From Planktophila sp965267775 (GTDB lineage: Bacteria; Actinomycetota; Actinomycetes; Nanopelagicales; Nanopelagicaceae), in NCBI GenBank assembly GCA_965267775.1, contig OZ254140.1, positions 434,001 through 498,000 on the forward strand: DNA of 64,000 nt, read 5' to 3'. Positions 7,594 through 17,304 of the stretch are shown here, piece by piece (the first letter of the stretch is position 1; each line of letters starts with the position of its first letter). The notes under the pieces were generated by a model, which did not search any database, was not told the DNA's origin, and saw only the letters and a list, made by a program, of their open reading frames with translations. The translations under genes and the position numbers were made by a program.

Positions 7594-10068
7594 ATGACCA
7601 CACAACCTCAAGAGCACGCGGCATACGATTTTGCCTACGTACAAGAGAAGTGGCTTCCAATCTGGGACAAGCTCGAGCCATTTAAATCAGGGCGCGCAGA
7701 TGACCCACGTCCTAAGAAGTATGTCCTCGATATGTTCCCTTATCCATCGGGTGATCTTCATATGGGCCACGCAGAGGCTTACGCCCTCGGCGATGTAATC
7801 GCTCGTTACTGGATTCAAAAAGGTTTTAACGTCATGCACCCAATCGGTTGGGATGCATTTGGTCTACCTGCAGAAAATGCTGCGATCAAGCGCAATGCCG
7901 ATCCACGCGATTGGACATACGAGAACATCGCAGTCCAGAAGTCATCGATGCGTCGCTATGCATGTTCATTTGACTGGGATCGCGTATTCAACACATGCGA
8001 CCCCGAGTACTACAAGTGGAACCAGTGGCTCTTTATCGAACTGCACAAGCGCGGCTTGGCATATCGCAAGGATTCTGCAGTTAACTGGTGCCCAGGTTGC
8101 CAGACAGTATTAGCAAATGAACAGGTTGTAGCAGGACTTTGCGAACGTTGCGATAGCGCCGTTACAAAGAAGAAGCTCAATCAGTGGTACTTCAAGATCA
8201 CTGATTATGCAGATCGACTTCTCGATGACATGGAACAACTCGAAGGCAAGTGGCCTGAGAAAGTTTTGCAGATGCAGCGCAATTGGATTGGTCGCTCACA
8301 AGGAGCCAATGTTCAATTCGATATTGAAGGTCGCGATGAGCCTGTAACTATCTACACAACTCGCCCTGACACTCTTTATGGCGCAACATTTATGGTCGTT
8401 GCAGCTGACTCAGCACTTGCCGCAGAGCTCGCAGCCGGCGGACCGGTTGAAGCCGATTTCACCGCATACCTTGAATCAGTAAAGGCAGCATCAGATATTG
8501 ATCGCCTTGCAACAGATCGCCCAAAGACCGGCGTTGATCTCAAGCGCTTTGCAATTAACCCTGTTAACGGTGCCAAGCTTCCTATCTGGGCATCTGATTA
8601 CGTTCTTGCAGATTACGGAACCGGCGCAATCATGGCGGTTCCAGCACACGATCAGCGCGACCTTGATTTCGCAAAGGCGATGAAGCTTCCTGTGCAGGTT
8701 GTTGTGCAGACAGATGAAGAAGATCCGGCGGTGACTTTCGTTGCTACAACTGGCGATGGCGTTCTCGTTAACTCTGGTTCACTCAATGGTCTTAATAAGG
8801 TTGATGCGATTGCAAAGATCACTGCAGAGCTAGAGGCGAAGAATCTCGGTAAATCTGCACGCAACTATCGTCTTCGCGATTGGCTTGTATCTCGCCAGCG
8901 CTTCTGGGGTACACCAATTCCAATTGTTCACTGCGATAAGTGCGGTGAAGTTCCAGTACCTGCAGATCAGCTCCCATTGACTCTGCCTGCTGCAAAGGAC
9001 ATCGACCTCAAGCCAAAGGGTCAATCACCACTTGCAGCTGCAACTGATTGGGTCAATACAACCTGTCCTCAATGCGGCGCAGCAGCTCTTCGTGACTCAG
9101 ACACGATGGATACCTTCGTCGATTCTTCTTGGTACTTCCTTCGCTACCCATCATCTACAAACGATAAAGAGCCATTCTCACGCGCCGATATCGATACATG
9201 GATGCCAGTTGATCAATACGTTGGTGGAGTAACTCACGCAATCTTGCACCTTCTCTACTCACGATTCTTCACCAAAGTTCTCAACGACATGGGAATGCTC
9301 GGATTTAACGAACCATTCACCCGCCTTCTCAATCAGGGAATGGTTTTGATGGATGGCTCTGCAATGTCTAAGTCACGCGGCAATCTTGTTCGCCTCTCTG
9401 ATGAACTCGAAAACCATGGCGTAGATGCGATTCGCCTCTCAATGGTCTTCGCAGGTCCACCAGAGGATGACGTTGACTGGGCAGATGTTTCACCATCTGG
9501 TTCTGTAAAGTTCTTAAGCCGAGCATGGCGACTATCAGGTGATGTGACATCCCCTGCAGGCGTCGATTTCTCAACTGGAAATCTCGAGCTTCGTAAGGCA
9601 ACACATAAGGCGCTTCACGATGCATCATTTGCAGTTGAATCTTTCCGTTTTAACGTTGCAATTGCTCGCGTGATGGAGCTTGTTAATGCAACACGTAAGG
9701 CGGTTGATTCAGGTTGTGGCGCTGGAGATCCTGCAGTCCGTGAGGCAGTTGAGGCGATTGCAATCATGCTCTCACTCGTTGCTCCATTTACAGCCGAAGA
9801 GATGTGGGAGCGCCTTGGCCACAAGCCAGCGATTGCAGTTGCCGGTTGGCCTGAGGTCGATCCAGCGCTTCTCGTCGCAGATGAAGTGGAAGCTGTTATT
9901 CAAGTCAATGGAAAGATCAAGGGACGTATCAACGTCTCACCATCTATCTCTGATGCCGACTTTGAAGCAGCAGCGCTTGCTCATCCCGATATTGTGAAAG
10001 AGCTCAACGGCGCAGCACCTAAGAAAGTAATTGCTCGCGCTCCAAAGCTCGTCAATATCGTTCTTTAA
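7594..10068 (+). CDS. leuS: Leucyl-tRNA synthetase
   Basis: Class I synthetase charging tRNA-Leu. The HIGH-type motif is HMGH at residues 56-59 after FPYPSGDL, a zinc-ribbon-like CPGC...CERC insert lies near residues 169-190, the CP1 editing domain follows (TTRPDTLYGATF), a second Cys pair lies near residues 450 and 490, and the KMSKS-type motif is AMSKS at 590-594. The C-terminal tail QVNGKIKGRINV is typical. The 824-residue length is normal for bacterial LeuRS. Confidence 0.97.
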   Translation: MTTQPQEHAAYDFAYVQEKWLPIWDKLEPFKSGRADDPRPKKYVLDMFPYPSGDLHMGHAEAYALGDVIARYWIQKGFNVMHPIGWDAFGLPAENAAIKRNADPRDWTYENIAVQKSSMRRYACSFDWDRVFNTCDPEYYKWNQWLFIELHKRGLAYRKDSAVNWCPGCQTVLANEQVVAGLCERCDSAVTKKKLNQWYFKITDYADRLLDDMEQLEGKWPEKVLQMQRNWIGRSQGANVQFDIEGRDEPVTIYTTRPDTLYGATFMVVAADSALAAELAAGGPVEADFTAYLESVKAASDIDRLATDRPKTGVDLKRFAINPVNGAKLPIWASDYVLADYGTGAIMAVPAHDQRDLDFAKAMKLPVQVVVQTDEEDPAVTFVATTGDGVLVNSGSLNGLNKVDAIAKITAELEAKNLGKSARNYRLRDWLVSRQRFWGTPIPIVHCDKCGEVPVPADQLPLTLPAAKDIDLKPKGQSPLAAATDWVNTTCPQCGAAALRDSDTMDTFVDSSWYFLRYPSSTNDKEPFSRADIDTWMPVDQYVGGVTHAILHLLYSRFFTKVLNDMGMLGFNEPFTRLLNQGMVLMDGSAMSKSRGNLVRLSDELENHGVDAIRLSMVFAGPPEDDVDWADVSPSGSVKFLSRAWRLSGDVTSPAGVDFSTGNLELRKATHKALHDASFAVESFRFNVAIARVMELVNATRKAVDSGCGAGDPAVREAVEAIAIMLSLVAPFTAEEMWERLGHKPAIAVAGWPEVDPALLVADEVEAVIQVNGKIKGRINVSPSISDADFEAAALAHPDIVKELNGAAPKKVIARAPKLVNIVL

Positions 10069-10126
10069 TCCACAACTACGCACTTAGCTTCGTTTGGCCT
10101 GCAATAAAGAGTCTTTACTCCCGCCC

Positions 10127-10726
10127 ATGGAAAATATTCGAAATTGGTGGAGCGACCTCCACTACTCATCAACACAGAAGCGCTCACTCTTAATCGTTGC
10201 GGGTTTAATCCTAGCGACATCATCGTTCTTTATCCTTCGGACCTCCTCTCCTAGTGAGGCGATTACACCGCCCCCACTGACTCTTGATGTTGCGGCAGTT
10301 GATATCACTGTCGATGTGCAGGGCGCTGTGGCAAAGCCTGGCGTTTATAAGCTCACGATCGGATCTCGAGTCGTAGATGCAATTAAAGCCGCCGGGGGAG
10401 TTACTAATGCTGGAGATCCATCTGATCTCAACCAGGCGCGAATCATCGCTGATGGTGAGCAGATATATGTCTATGCCAAGAGCGGAAGTACCTCTGTGAA
10501 GAAATCCACGGTGAAGGTAAAGCCACAAGGTTCGCCTTACGTGCTGATTAATCGTGCATCAGCAAAGGAGTTTGAGGCCCTTGATGGAATCGGCCCCGTC
10601 CTTGCAACTCGCATCGTCGCATTCCGTAAAGCAAATGGCCCCTTCGCATCGATTGATGATCTCTTGAAGGTCCCAGGAATTGGAGCGGGAACGCTATCGA
10701 AGTTCAAGACAAAACTGCGCGTGTAG
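10127..10726 (+). CDS. comEA: Competence protein ComEA (SLBB plus helix-hairpin-helix)
   Basis: Membrane-anchored DNA-binding receptor for uptake of transforming DNA. The 199-residue protein has one N-terminal transmembrane helix (LLIVAGLILATSSFFIL), an SLBB domain (VDVQGAVAKPGVYKL) and a C-terminal HhH pair (INRASAKEFEALDGIG, then VPGIGAGTLSKF). I chose the ATG at 10127, with a TTTACT -10-like hexamer 7 bases upstream, over a TTG 33 bases earlier. comEC follows directly in another frame. Confidence 0.9.
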   Translation: MENIRNWWSDLHYSSTQKRSLLIVAGLILATSSFFILRTSSPSEAITPPPLTLDVAAVDITVDVQGAVAKPGVYKLTIGSRVVDAIKAAGGVTNAGDPSDLNQARIIADGEQIYVYAKSGSTSVKKSTVKVKPQGSPYVLINRASAKEFEALDGIGPVLATRIVAFRKANGPFASIDDLLKVPGIGAGTLSKFKTKLRV

Positions 10727-10902
10727 TAGATAGTCGCGCACTTGCACTCGGTGGTGCGACATGGGCGGGAGCGCTGGCGCAGAGTTGGTTATATCCGGGA
10801 ACTCTGATTGCTATCGGCGCTCTCGCCCTTCTGCTCTCCCTTAAAGTTAAACGCGCAAGCGCAGTTGTTCTAGTTGCAGCGCTTCTCTTCGGCTCAGCTC
10901 TG
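10660..10902 (+). other. Coding-like N-terminal extension of comEC without a canonical start codon
   Basis: The comEC frame is open from 10660 and, from about 10726, encodes hydrophobic sequence expected of ComEC's first membrane helices (LALGGATWAGALAQSW, LIAIGALALLLSL, ASAVVLVAALLFGSAL). No in-frame ATG, GTG or TTG occurs between the last upstream stop (10657) and the ATG at 10903. Possibilities are a non-canonical start such as ATC at 10696 or CTG, a frameshift from the end of comEA, or a sequence error. Confidence 0.6.
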
Positions 10903-12864
10903 ATGTCGATGCGCCAATATTCCATAGCAGCAAGCGAGCTTCGATCGCACTTTGGTGGCAACTTCTCCTTCGAAGCACGTGTACGCACAGATCCTGTTGC
11001 AACAACTCCCAAAGTTCTCGGCAGGAATTTCGCCGACCGAAAATTCTCATTCCTTGCGGCAACTTCCTATGGGCCAATCCGCGTCATCACATCAAAGTCA
11101 TCTGCGCATGGTTTGCTCCCTGGTCAGAAGATTCGGATTACAGGACGAATTCTCCAGACAGATGAGAGACGAGTTGCAGCACTTGTCATTACTACCTCGC
11201 CGATACGCGCTTTGGCTCCTCCATCTCGATGGGCAACTGCACTTGCATCAATTCGTACCGGGCTACGAGAGGCGAGTGGCGGGGGAGATGCCGGTGCCTT
11301 AATTCCCGGAATGGTCATTGGCGATACGGCAAAGCAGAGCGCTGACTTCAAGAGCGATATGCGCAGAGCAGGTCTGACTCATTTAGTTGCAGTTAGTGGC
11401 GCTAACTTCGCAATCGTCTCTGCCTTTGTCTTATGGTGCATGCAATTTCTCTTCCGCAGAATTCCAGCGCGCCTTGCCACCACTGCAGTAGCCCTTTCCT
11501 GTTTTATTGCCCTGGTGCGCCCATCGCCATCTGTCTTGCGAGCGGCAGCGATGGCTGCAGTGATGTTGATAGCAATGTCGAGAAAAGTTGCCGGAGACTC
11601 ACTTCCAGCCCTGGGCTTTGCAATGGCCGCAGTTGTTGCAATCGATCCATGGCAATCACGAGACCCAGGTTTTGCGCTCTCAGTCCTAGCAACGGCAGGG
11701 TTATTAATTCTGGCGCCGAGATTGTCCACATACTTTCAACGGTGGATGCCAGAGAAACTCGCCGCAACTCTGGCAATTCCGATTGCAGCTCTCTCACTCT
11801 GTTTACCCATCATCGTTGCACTCTCTGGATATATCTCGCCCATTTCAATCATCGCTAACATTGTTGCAGCGCCCTTCGTTGCACCAATAACAATTGTGGG
11901 ATTTATTGCAGCGCTGATCTCACCACTCTCTCCACTTCTTGCTCATGTTTTGTTATTGCTGATTCGCCCCTTTGCTCTTCTCATTACCTCTATTGCGCGA
12001 TGGGCGGCGCACTTTCCGGTACTCACAATTCGCACGGGAGTGATTGGGTTTCTCGCCTCGCTCGCCACGATTCTCCTTCTGGTTACCTTTCGCAAGAAAG
12101 CGATGATCTTTCTCCTCATCGCCTCCTTAACCCTCTTATGGTGGGGGCGATTTCCTGCAGCAGATTGGGATCTCTTTATCTGCGATGTTGGACAAGGTGA
12201 TGGTTATGTCATTAACCTTCACGACAATCGCGCAATCGTTATTGATGTAGGACCTGATCCCACCGCTATCGATCAATGTCTTCGAAGATTACATATCACC
12301 ACCATTGCGCTTTTGATTCTCACCCATCCTCACGCAGATCACATTGGTGGGCTGGCTGGCGCTGAAAAAGGTCGCACCGTTGAGGCAGAGTGGTTTGGAA
12401 ATATTGCAGCAGGAACATCTGCGCGCATTGGGCAATATTCCATCGAAGTTCTCTGGCCGGCTACGGTCGGAGCAATGGATGAGAATCCCAATAATGTCAG
12501 CATCGCGGCGGTCATTAGGAGCGACGACCTCACCCTCTTTGCATCAGGAGATATCGAACCCCCGGTGCAAGAGAAGTTACGAGGCAAGATCGGAAGAGTC
12601 GACATCTACAAGGTCGCTCATCACGGTTCGAGATATCAGGATCTGACTTTGATGCGTGAATTGGCCCCATCTTTGGCTCTCGTCAGCGTGGGCGAAGGCA
12701 ATACATATGGACATCCCGCAGATTCCACCATTGCAGCCCTTGAGCATCTTCACGCTAAAGTTCTGCGTACCGACCGAGATGGTGCAATCGCAGTGGCAGC
12801 ACATAACCACCGATTAACCATCTCAACGCAGAATTCAAAGCCACACCTGATCAGCTGGGGATAG
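10903..12864 (+). CDS. comEC: DNA uptake channel ComEC/Rec2
   Basis: Polytopic inner-membrane protein that passes single-stranded DNA into the cytoplasm during transformation. Order: N-terminal DUF4131-like domain, the Competence core with GDTAKQSADFKSDMRRAGLTHLVAVSGANFA, about ten hydrophobic helices, then a C-terminal metallo-beta-lactamase-like domain with DVGQGDG, the LTHPHADHIGG metal site and VAHHGSRYQD. The listed start is the first canonical ATG, but the frame upstream clearly encodes the missing first helices, so the native protein is probably about 60 residues longer. Confidence 0.93.
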   Translation: MSMRQYSIAASELRSHFGGNFSFEARVRTDPVATTPKVLGRNFADRKFSFLAATSYGPIRVITSKSSAHGLLPGQKIRITGRILQTDERRVAALVITTSPIRALAPPSRWATALASIRTGLREASGGGDAGALIPGMVIGDTAKQSADFKSDMRRAGLTHLVAVSGANFAIVSAFVLWCMQFLFRRIPARLATTAVALSCFIALVRPSPSVLRAAAMAAVMLIAMSRKVAGDSLPALGFAMAAVVAIDPWQSRDPGFALSVLATAGLLILAPRLSTYFQRWMPEKLAATLAIPIAALSLCLPIIVALSGYISPISIIANIVAAPFVAPITIVGFIAALISPLSPLLAHVLLLLIRPFALLITSIARWAAHFPVLTIRTGVIGFLASLATILLLVTFRKKAMIFLLIASLTLLWWGRFPAADWDLFICDVGQGDGYVINLHDNRAIVIDVGPDPTAIDQCLRRLHITTIALLILTHPHADHIGGLAGAEKGRTVEAEWFGNIAAGTSARIGQYSIEVLWPATVGAMDENPNNVSIAAVIRSDDLTLFASGDIEPPVQEKLRGKIGRVDIYKVAHHGSRYQDLTLMRELAPSLALVSVGEGNTYGHPADSTIAALEHLHAKVLRTDRDGAIAVAAHNHRLTISTQNSKPHLISWG

Positions 12865-12874
12865 GAGAGTAGAA

Positions 12875-13825
12875 ATGAACGCTCTCTATCTACTCCTCGG
12901 CGGCGAAGGCGCACTAGCAGATCGCGCCATGACAAAGCTCAGCGCACAACTCAAAGAAGAGAACGCTGAAGTCACCACACTCACTGCAGGTGATGTAATC
13001 CCTGGTGATATTGCAGATGCACTTGCGCCCTCACTATTTTCTGAACGTCGCGCACTCGTATTGAAAGACCTGCAAGATCTTGATGATGAATGTAAAGATG
13101 AGATCACGCGCTATCTCGATAACGTTGATCCAACTACAACGGTCATCTTTATCCATAAAGGTGGAGTCAAAGGCAAGGCGCTCCTTGATGCGATCAAGAA
13201 GGCAAAGCCTGAGATCATCGCTTGTGATGCGCTGAAGAAAGAAGCCGAGAAAGAACAATTTGTAAAAGAGCTCTTCCTCGATAGCGGTCGTAAGGCAACG
13301 CCAGGTGCAGTCAAAGCGCTAGTAGGTGCTCTCGGTTCAGATCTTCGCGAACTTCAGCAGGCGGTCTCACAACTTGCACTTGATGCTCCAAAGGGTGCAA
13401 TCGATGAAGAGATCATCGATACATTTCATAAGGGACGAATCGAGACAACAGGTTTCGATGTTGCCGATGCCACCCTCGATGGCGATCTTCCAACAGCTCT
13501 TGTCACACTGCGCAGCGCGCTTGAGACCGGCACCGATCCCGTCATGGTGACATCTGCCATCGCATCCTCTCTTCGAAATCTGGCAAAGGTCTCGGGCACC
13601 AACCGAGGCGCAAAATCCTTTGAGCTCGCAGGCGAACTCGGAATGGCTCCATGGCAGATCGATAAGGCCCGTCGCCAATTGGCGGGCTGGACCCCTCGAG
13701 GTATCGCCTCAGCCGTTGAGGCGGTGGCCAAGGCCGATGCCGACGTAAAGGGCGCCAGTTCTGACCCAATCTTCGCCCTCGAAAAGGCGCTCGCCACCAT
13801 CGCCGCCGCCCGAGCAGCTCGTTAG
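12875..13825 (+). CDS. holA: DNA polymerase III delta subunit HolA
   Basis: The delta subunit of the clamp loader, which opens the sliding clamp. The 316-residue protein has the family pattern: LLLGGEGALADRAMTKL at the start, a RecQ-like ALAPSLFSERRALVLKDLQDL segment, an atypical P-loop region without a Walker lysine, and a C-terminal collar domain (WQIDKARRQLAGWTPRGIASAVEAVAKADADVKG). An AGGAG sits 5 bases before the ATG. Order comEA-comEC-holA-rpsT is the standard actinobacterial arrangement. Confidence 0.93.
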   Translation: MNALYLLLGGEGALADRAMTKLSAQLKEENAEVTTLTAGDVIPGDIADALAPSLFSERRALVLKDLQDLDDECKDEITRYLDNVDPTTTVIFIHKGGVKGKALLDAIKKAKPEIIACDALKKEAEKEQFVKELFLDSGRKATPGAVKALVGALGSDLRELQQAVSQLALDAPKGAIDEEIIDTFHKGRIETTGFDVADATLDGDLPTALVTLRSALETGTDPVMVTSAIASSLRNLAKVSGTNRGAKSFELAGELGMAPWQIDKARRQLAGWTPRGIASAVEAVAKADADVKGASSDPIFALEKALATIAAARAAR

Positions 13826-13942
13826 GCCCTCTTACCTCGATTTTGGGCTCATAGCCTCGCGCTGATAGCCTACGACCCTGCTCAATCCGCCGGATTGGCG
13901 AGTTTGACCAATATTTCATCGAAAAGCACAGGAGTTCTACAC

Positions 13943-14212
13943 GTGGCAAATATCAAGTCGCAGATCAAGCGTATTAAGACAAATGAGAAGGCACGCCTTC
14001 GCAACAAATCTGTTACTTCAGCATTCAAGACAGCTGTTCGTAAGTTCCGCGATGCTCAGGCAAAGGGTGACGCTGCTGCAATCACAACAGAACTCCGCGC
14101 TGCATCAAAGGCGCTCGATGTTGCTGTTGCAAAGGGTGTTATTCACAAGAACTCAGCTGCTAACAAGAAGTCTTCAATGGCTAAGGCAGCTGCAAAGGCT
14201 GGCGCTCGCTAA
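13943..14212 (+). CDS. rpsT: 30S ribosomal protein S20
   Basis: Small basic ribosomal protein, 89 residues, that binds 16S rRNA early in assembly. The N-terminus MANIKSQIKRIKTNEKARLRN and the C-terminal GVIHKNSAANKKSSMAKA are diagnostic. The start is GTG at 13943, preceded by AGGAG 8 bases upstream; the longer open frame upstream is non-coding leader. The leader from 13826 holds a hairpin (CAATC/GATTG around 13884-13898) but no clear regulatory site. Confidence 0.96.
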   Translation: MANIKSQIKRIKTNEKARLRNKSVTSAFKTAVRKFRDAQAKGDAAAITTELRAASKALDVAVAKGVIHKNSAANKKSSMAKAAAKAGAR

Positions 14213-14275
14213 TTTCGCGAACGCCAACCATTCACTTTAAGTATTTTCTCCTCGATAAACAAGGCGGTCTCTTAA

Positions 14276-16156
14276 GTGCCAGCAATTAGCATTGCCAAGG
14301 CGCCACAACCGGCTTCCACTAATCCGGCGCAGATACGTAACTTCTGCATCATCGCACATATCGATCACGGTAAATCAACACTTGCTGATCGCATGCTCCA
14401 AATTACCGAGGTCGTTGAAGCACGTTTGATGCGCGCCCAATATCTCGATCGTATGGATATCGAGCGCGAACGCGGAATCACAATTAAGTCTCAAGCTGTT
14501 CGACTTCCATGGAGATCTGGAATCGATGGCCAGGAATACATCCTCAATATGATCGATACACCTGGTCACGTTGACTTTACCTACGAGGTATCGCGCTCGC
14601 TCGCAGCATGTGAAGGCGCTGTCCTACTCGTTGACTGCGCACAAGGAATTGAAGCGCAGACACTTGCAAACCTTTACCTTGCGATGGAGAACAACCTCAC
14701 CATCATCCCTGTTCTTAACAAGATCGACCTTCCTAACGCTCAGCCAGATAAATTTGCGGCAGAGCTTGCAGGGTTGATTGGTTGCAAAGTTGAAGATGTC
14801 TTGCGCGTATCAGGCAAGACAGGCGATGGCGTTGCAGAACTTCTCGACCAGATTGTTGATTTGATTCCAGCACCTGTTGGAGATCCTGAAGCACCTGCAC
14901 GCGCTTTGATCTTTGACTCTGTCTACGATGCATATCGCGGCGTTGTTACCTATGTTCGTGTCGTTGATGGCCACCTCAAGCCTCGCGAGCAGATTCAAAT
15001 GTTTTCAACCGGCGTTAAGCATGAGGCTCTTGAAATCGGCGTTATCTCACCAGAACCACTGCCATCAAAGGGCCTTGGCGTCGGTGAGGTGGGTTACCTC
15101 ATTACTGGCGTGAAGGATGTTCGCCAATCACGAGTCGGTGACACCATTACAAACTTTGTTCGTCCAACTAAGGAAGCCCTCGGTGGTTATAAAGATCCAA
15201 AGCCGATGGTCTTCTCTGGTTTGTTCCCACTTGATGGCGCAGACTTTCCTGTACTTCGCGATGCGCTAGAGAAGTTGCAACTCAACGATGCAGCACTTGT
15301 CTACGAACCTGAAAGCTCTGCAGCACTTGGCTTTGGTTTCCGTTGCGGCTTCCTCGGACTTCTTCACATGGAGATTGTCCGCGAACGCCTCGAGCGCGAA
15401 GCAAAGCTCAACTTGATTTCAACTGCTCCCAACGTGGTCTATCGCGTGACGATGGAAGATGGAAAAGAGATTGTTGTTACCAACCCTTCAGAATTTCCTG
15501 ATGGCAAGGTCAATAACGTTAAAGAGCCGATTGTTAAGTCAACAATTCTTGCGCCATCTGAATACATCGGAACCATCATGGAGCTCTGCCAAGAGCGCCG
15601 CGGTGTGATGCTGGGTATGGATTACATCTCTGAAGACCGCGTAGAGATTCGCTACACACTTCCGCTTGCTGAAATCGTCTTCGACTTCTTCGATCAGCTG
15701 AAGTCACGCACCAAGGGTTACGCATCTCTCGATTACGAAGAGATGGGCGATGAAGAGGGTAACCTCGTGAAGGTCGACATCCTCTTGCAGGGTGAGGCAG
15801 TAGATGCATTTAGCGCAATTGTTCACCGCGATAAGGCTTACTCATATGGCGTGATGATGACTGGAAAGCTCCGCGAGCTAATCCCACGTCAGCAATTCGA
15901 GGTACCTATTCAGGCTGCGATTGGTTCACGCATTATTGCTCGTGAATCAATCCGCGCTATCCGTAAGGACGTTCTTGCAAAGTGTTACGGTGGAGATATC
16001 TCACGTAAGCGCAAACTTCTCGAGAAGCAGAAGGAAGGTAAGAAGCGCATGAAGATGGTGGGACGCGTTGAAGTTCCACAGGAAGCCTTCGTTGCAGCTC
16101 TTGCTACCGATGCTGATATCGAGAAGATTAAAGCAGCGCGCAAGCTCGAAAACTAA
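14276..16156 (+). CDS. lepA: Elongation factor 4 (LepA)
   Basis: Translational GTPase that acts on stalled ribosomes and in initiation. G1 AHIDHGKST, G2 RGITIKSQ, G3 DTPGHVDF and G4 NKIDLP are all present; the C-terminal LepA-specific domain contains YASLDYEEMGDEEGNLVKVDIL and CYGGDISRKRKLLEKQKEGKKRMK. The 626-residue length is slightly long because of a short N-terminal extension. The start is GTG at 14276. Confidence 0.96.
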   Translation: MPAISIAKAPQPASTNPAQIRNFCIIAHIDHGKSTLADRMLQITEVVEARLMRAQYLDRMDIERERGITIKSQAVRLPWRSGIDGQEYILNMIDTPGHVDFTYEVSRSLAACEGAVLLVDCAQGIEAQTLANLYLAMENNLTIIPVLNKIDLPNAQPDKFAAELAGLIGCKVEDVLRVSGKTGDGVAELLDQIVDLIPAPVGDPEAPARALIFDSVYDAYRGVVTYVRVVDGHLKPREQIQMFSTGVKHEALEIGVISPEPLPSKGLGVGEVGYLITGVKDVRQSRVGDTITNFVRPTKEALGGYKDPKPMVFSGLFPLDGADFPVLRDALEKLQLNDAALVYEPESSAALGFGFRCGFLGLLHMEIVRERLEREAKLNLISTAPNVVYRVTMEDGKEIVVTNPSEFPDGKVNNVKEPIVKSTILAPSEYIGTIMELCQERRGVMLGMDYISEDRVEIRYTLPLAEIVFDFFDQLKSRTKGYASLDYEEMGDEEGNLVKVDILLQGEAVDAFSAIVHRDKAYSYGVMMTGKLRELIPRQQFEVPIQAAIGSRIIARESIRAIRKDVLAKCYGGDISRKRKLLEKQKEGKKRMKMVGRVEVPQEAFVAALATDADIEKIKAARKLEN

Positions 16157-16161
16157 TAGCT

Positions 16162-17280
16162 ATGTTCTCGTACTACGTACATATTCCATATTGCGTACGT
16201 CGATGTGGTTACTGCGACTTCAATACCTACACACCTTCTGAGCTTCAAGATGGCGCTACTCTCGAAATAGTCTCTGCCGATTACATCGATGCCGTTCTTA
16301 AAGAATTTGAAACGACCCCAACCGATGAAGTCAGCACCATCTTCTTCGGCGGTGGCACACCTTCGCTGATTCCACCTAAGGACCTCGGTCGCGTACTCAC
16401 TGCAATCCGCAATCGCAATGGAATTACTGAAGATTGTGAGATTACGTTAGAGGCAAACCCAGATTCAGTGACTCAAGAGAAGCTCGACGGATATATCGCA
16501 GCAGGATTTAACCGCATCTCATTCGGTATGCAATCGAATAAAGAGCATGTGCTGAAAGTTCTAGATCGCACACATAATCCAGAGAACGTTCGCAAGGCAG
16601 TGGATATGGCTCGCGCAGCTGGTTTCCCATCGATCTCTGTCGACCTTATCTACGGTGCACCTGGTGAATCCTTAAGCGATTGGGCTTCTACTGTTAAAGA
16701 GGCGCTCTCACTCGATATCGATCACATCAGCGCATATGCACTCATTGTTGAAGATGGCACCAAACTTGCAGCTCAGATCAAACGTGGCGATTTAACTATG
16801 CCAGATGATGACTTGATGGCCGATATGTATTTATTGGTGGATCAGCAGACTCTGCAAAAGGGTATGAAGTGGTACGAGCTCTCTAACTGGTCAAAGCCAG
16901 GACATCAATCTCGTCACAACATCGCATATTGGAAATCAAGTAATTGGTGGGGTCTTGGCCCTGGTGCGCATTCACATATTGATCAGAAGCGTTTCTGGAA
17001 TGTGAAGCACCCTAACGCGTATAAAGAGCGCGTCTTCGCTGGCGAATCACCTATTAAGGATTCAGAAGTATTAACGGATGAGCAGAAGAAATCTGAATAC
17101 ATCATGCTCGCTATCCGTATGCCACAGGGTGTACGGAAGGCAGCTCTCACCGTTGCCCAATATGAGCGCACAATGGAGTACATCAAGAGCGGCCACATCA
17201 TTGATCTACCCGATGCAATTGCGCTGACCCCAAAGGGGCGCTTGATTGCTGACAGGATCACTCAGGAGATGCTCGCCTAA
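16162..17280 (+). CDS. hemW: Radical SAM heme chaperone HemW-like protein
   Basis: Radical SAM protein of the HemN/HemW family. The cluster motif CVRRCGYC gives Cys11, Cys15 and Cys18. IFFGGGTPSL, ITLEANPDSVT and RISFGMQSNKEHVLKVLDRTHN follow as expected. HemW-type proteins deliver heme to membrane enzymes, and lepA-hemW-hrcA gene order favours HemW over true coproporphyrinogen oxidase (HemN), which is longer. It starts 5 bases after the lepA stop. Confidence 0.9.
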   Translation: MFSYYVHIPYCVRRCGYCDFNTYTPSELQDGATLEIVSADYIDAVLKEFETTPTDEVSTIFFGGGTPSLIPPKDLGRVLTAIRNRNGITEDCEITLEANPDSVTQEKLDGYIAAGFNRISFGMQSNKEHVLKVLDRTHNPENVRKAVDMARAAGFPSISVDLIYGAPGESLSDWASTVKEALSLDIDHISAYALIVEDGTKLAAQIKRGDLTMPDDDLMADMYLLVDQQTLQKGMKWYELSNWSKPGHQSRHNIAYWKSSNWWGLGPGAHSHIDQKRFWNVKHPNAYKERVFAGESPIKDSEVLTDEQKKSEYIMLAIRMPQGVRKAALTVAQYERTMEYIKSGHIIDLPDAIALTPKGRLIADRITQEMLA

Positions 17281-17291
17281 GCGAGCAAAGG

Positions 17292-17297
17292 TAAACT
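17292..17297 (+). promoter_or_regulatory. -10 box of a probable leaderless hrcA transcript
   Basis: TAAACT ends 7 bases before the hrcA ATG at 17305. No CIRCE inverted repeat (TTAGCACTC...GAGTGCTAA) is visible upstream of hrcA or dnaJ. Confidence 0.5.
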
Positions 17298-17304
17298 CAC
17301 ACTC

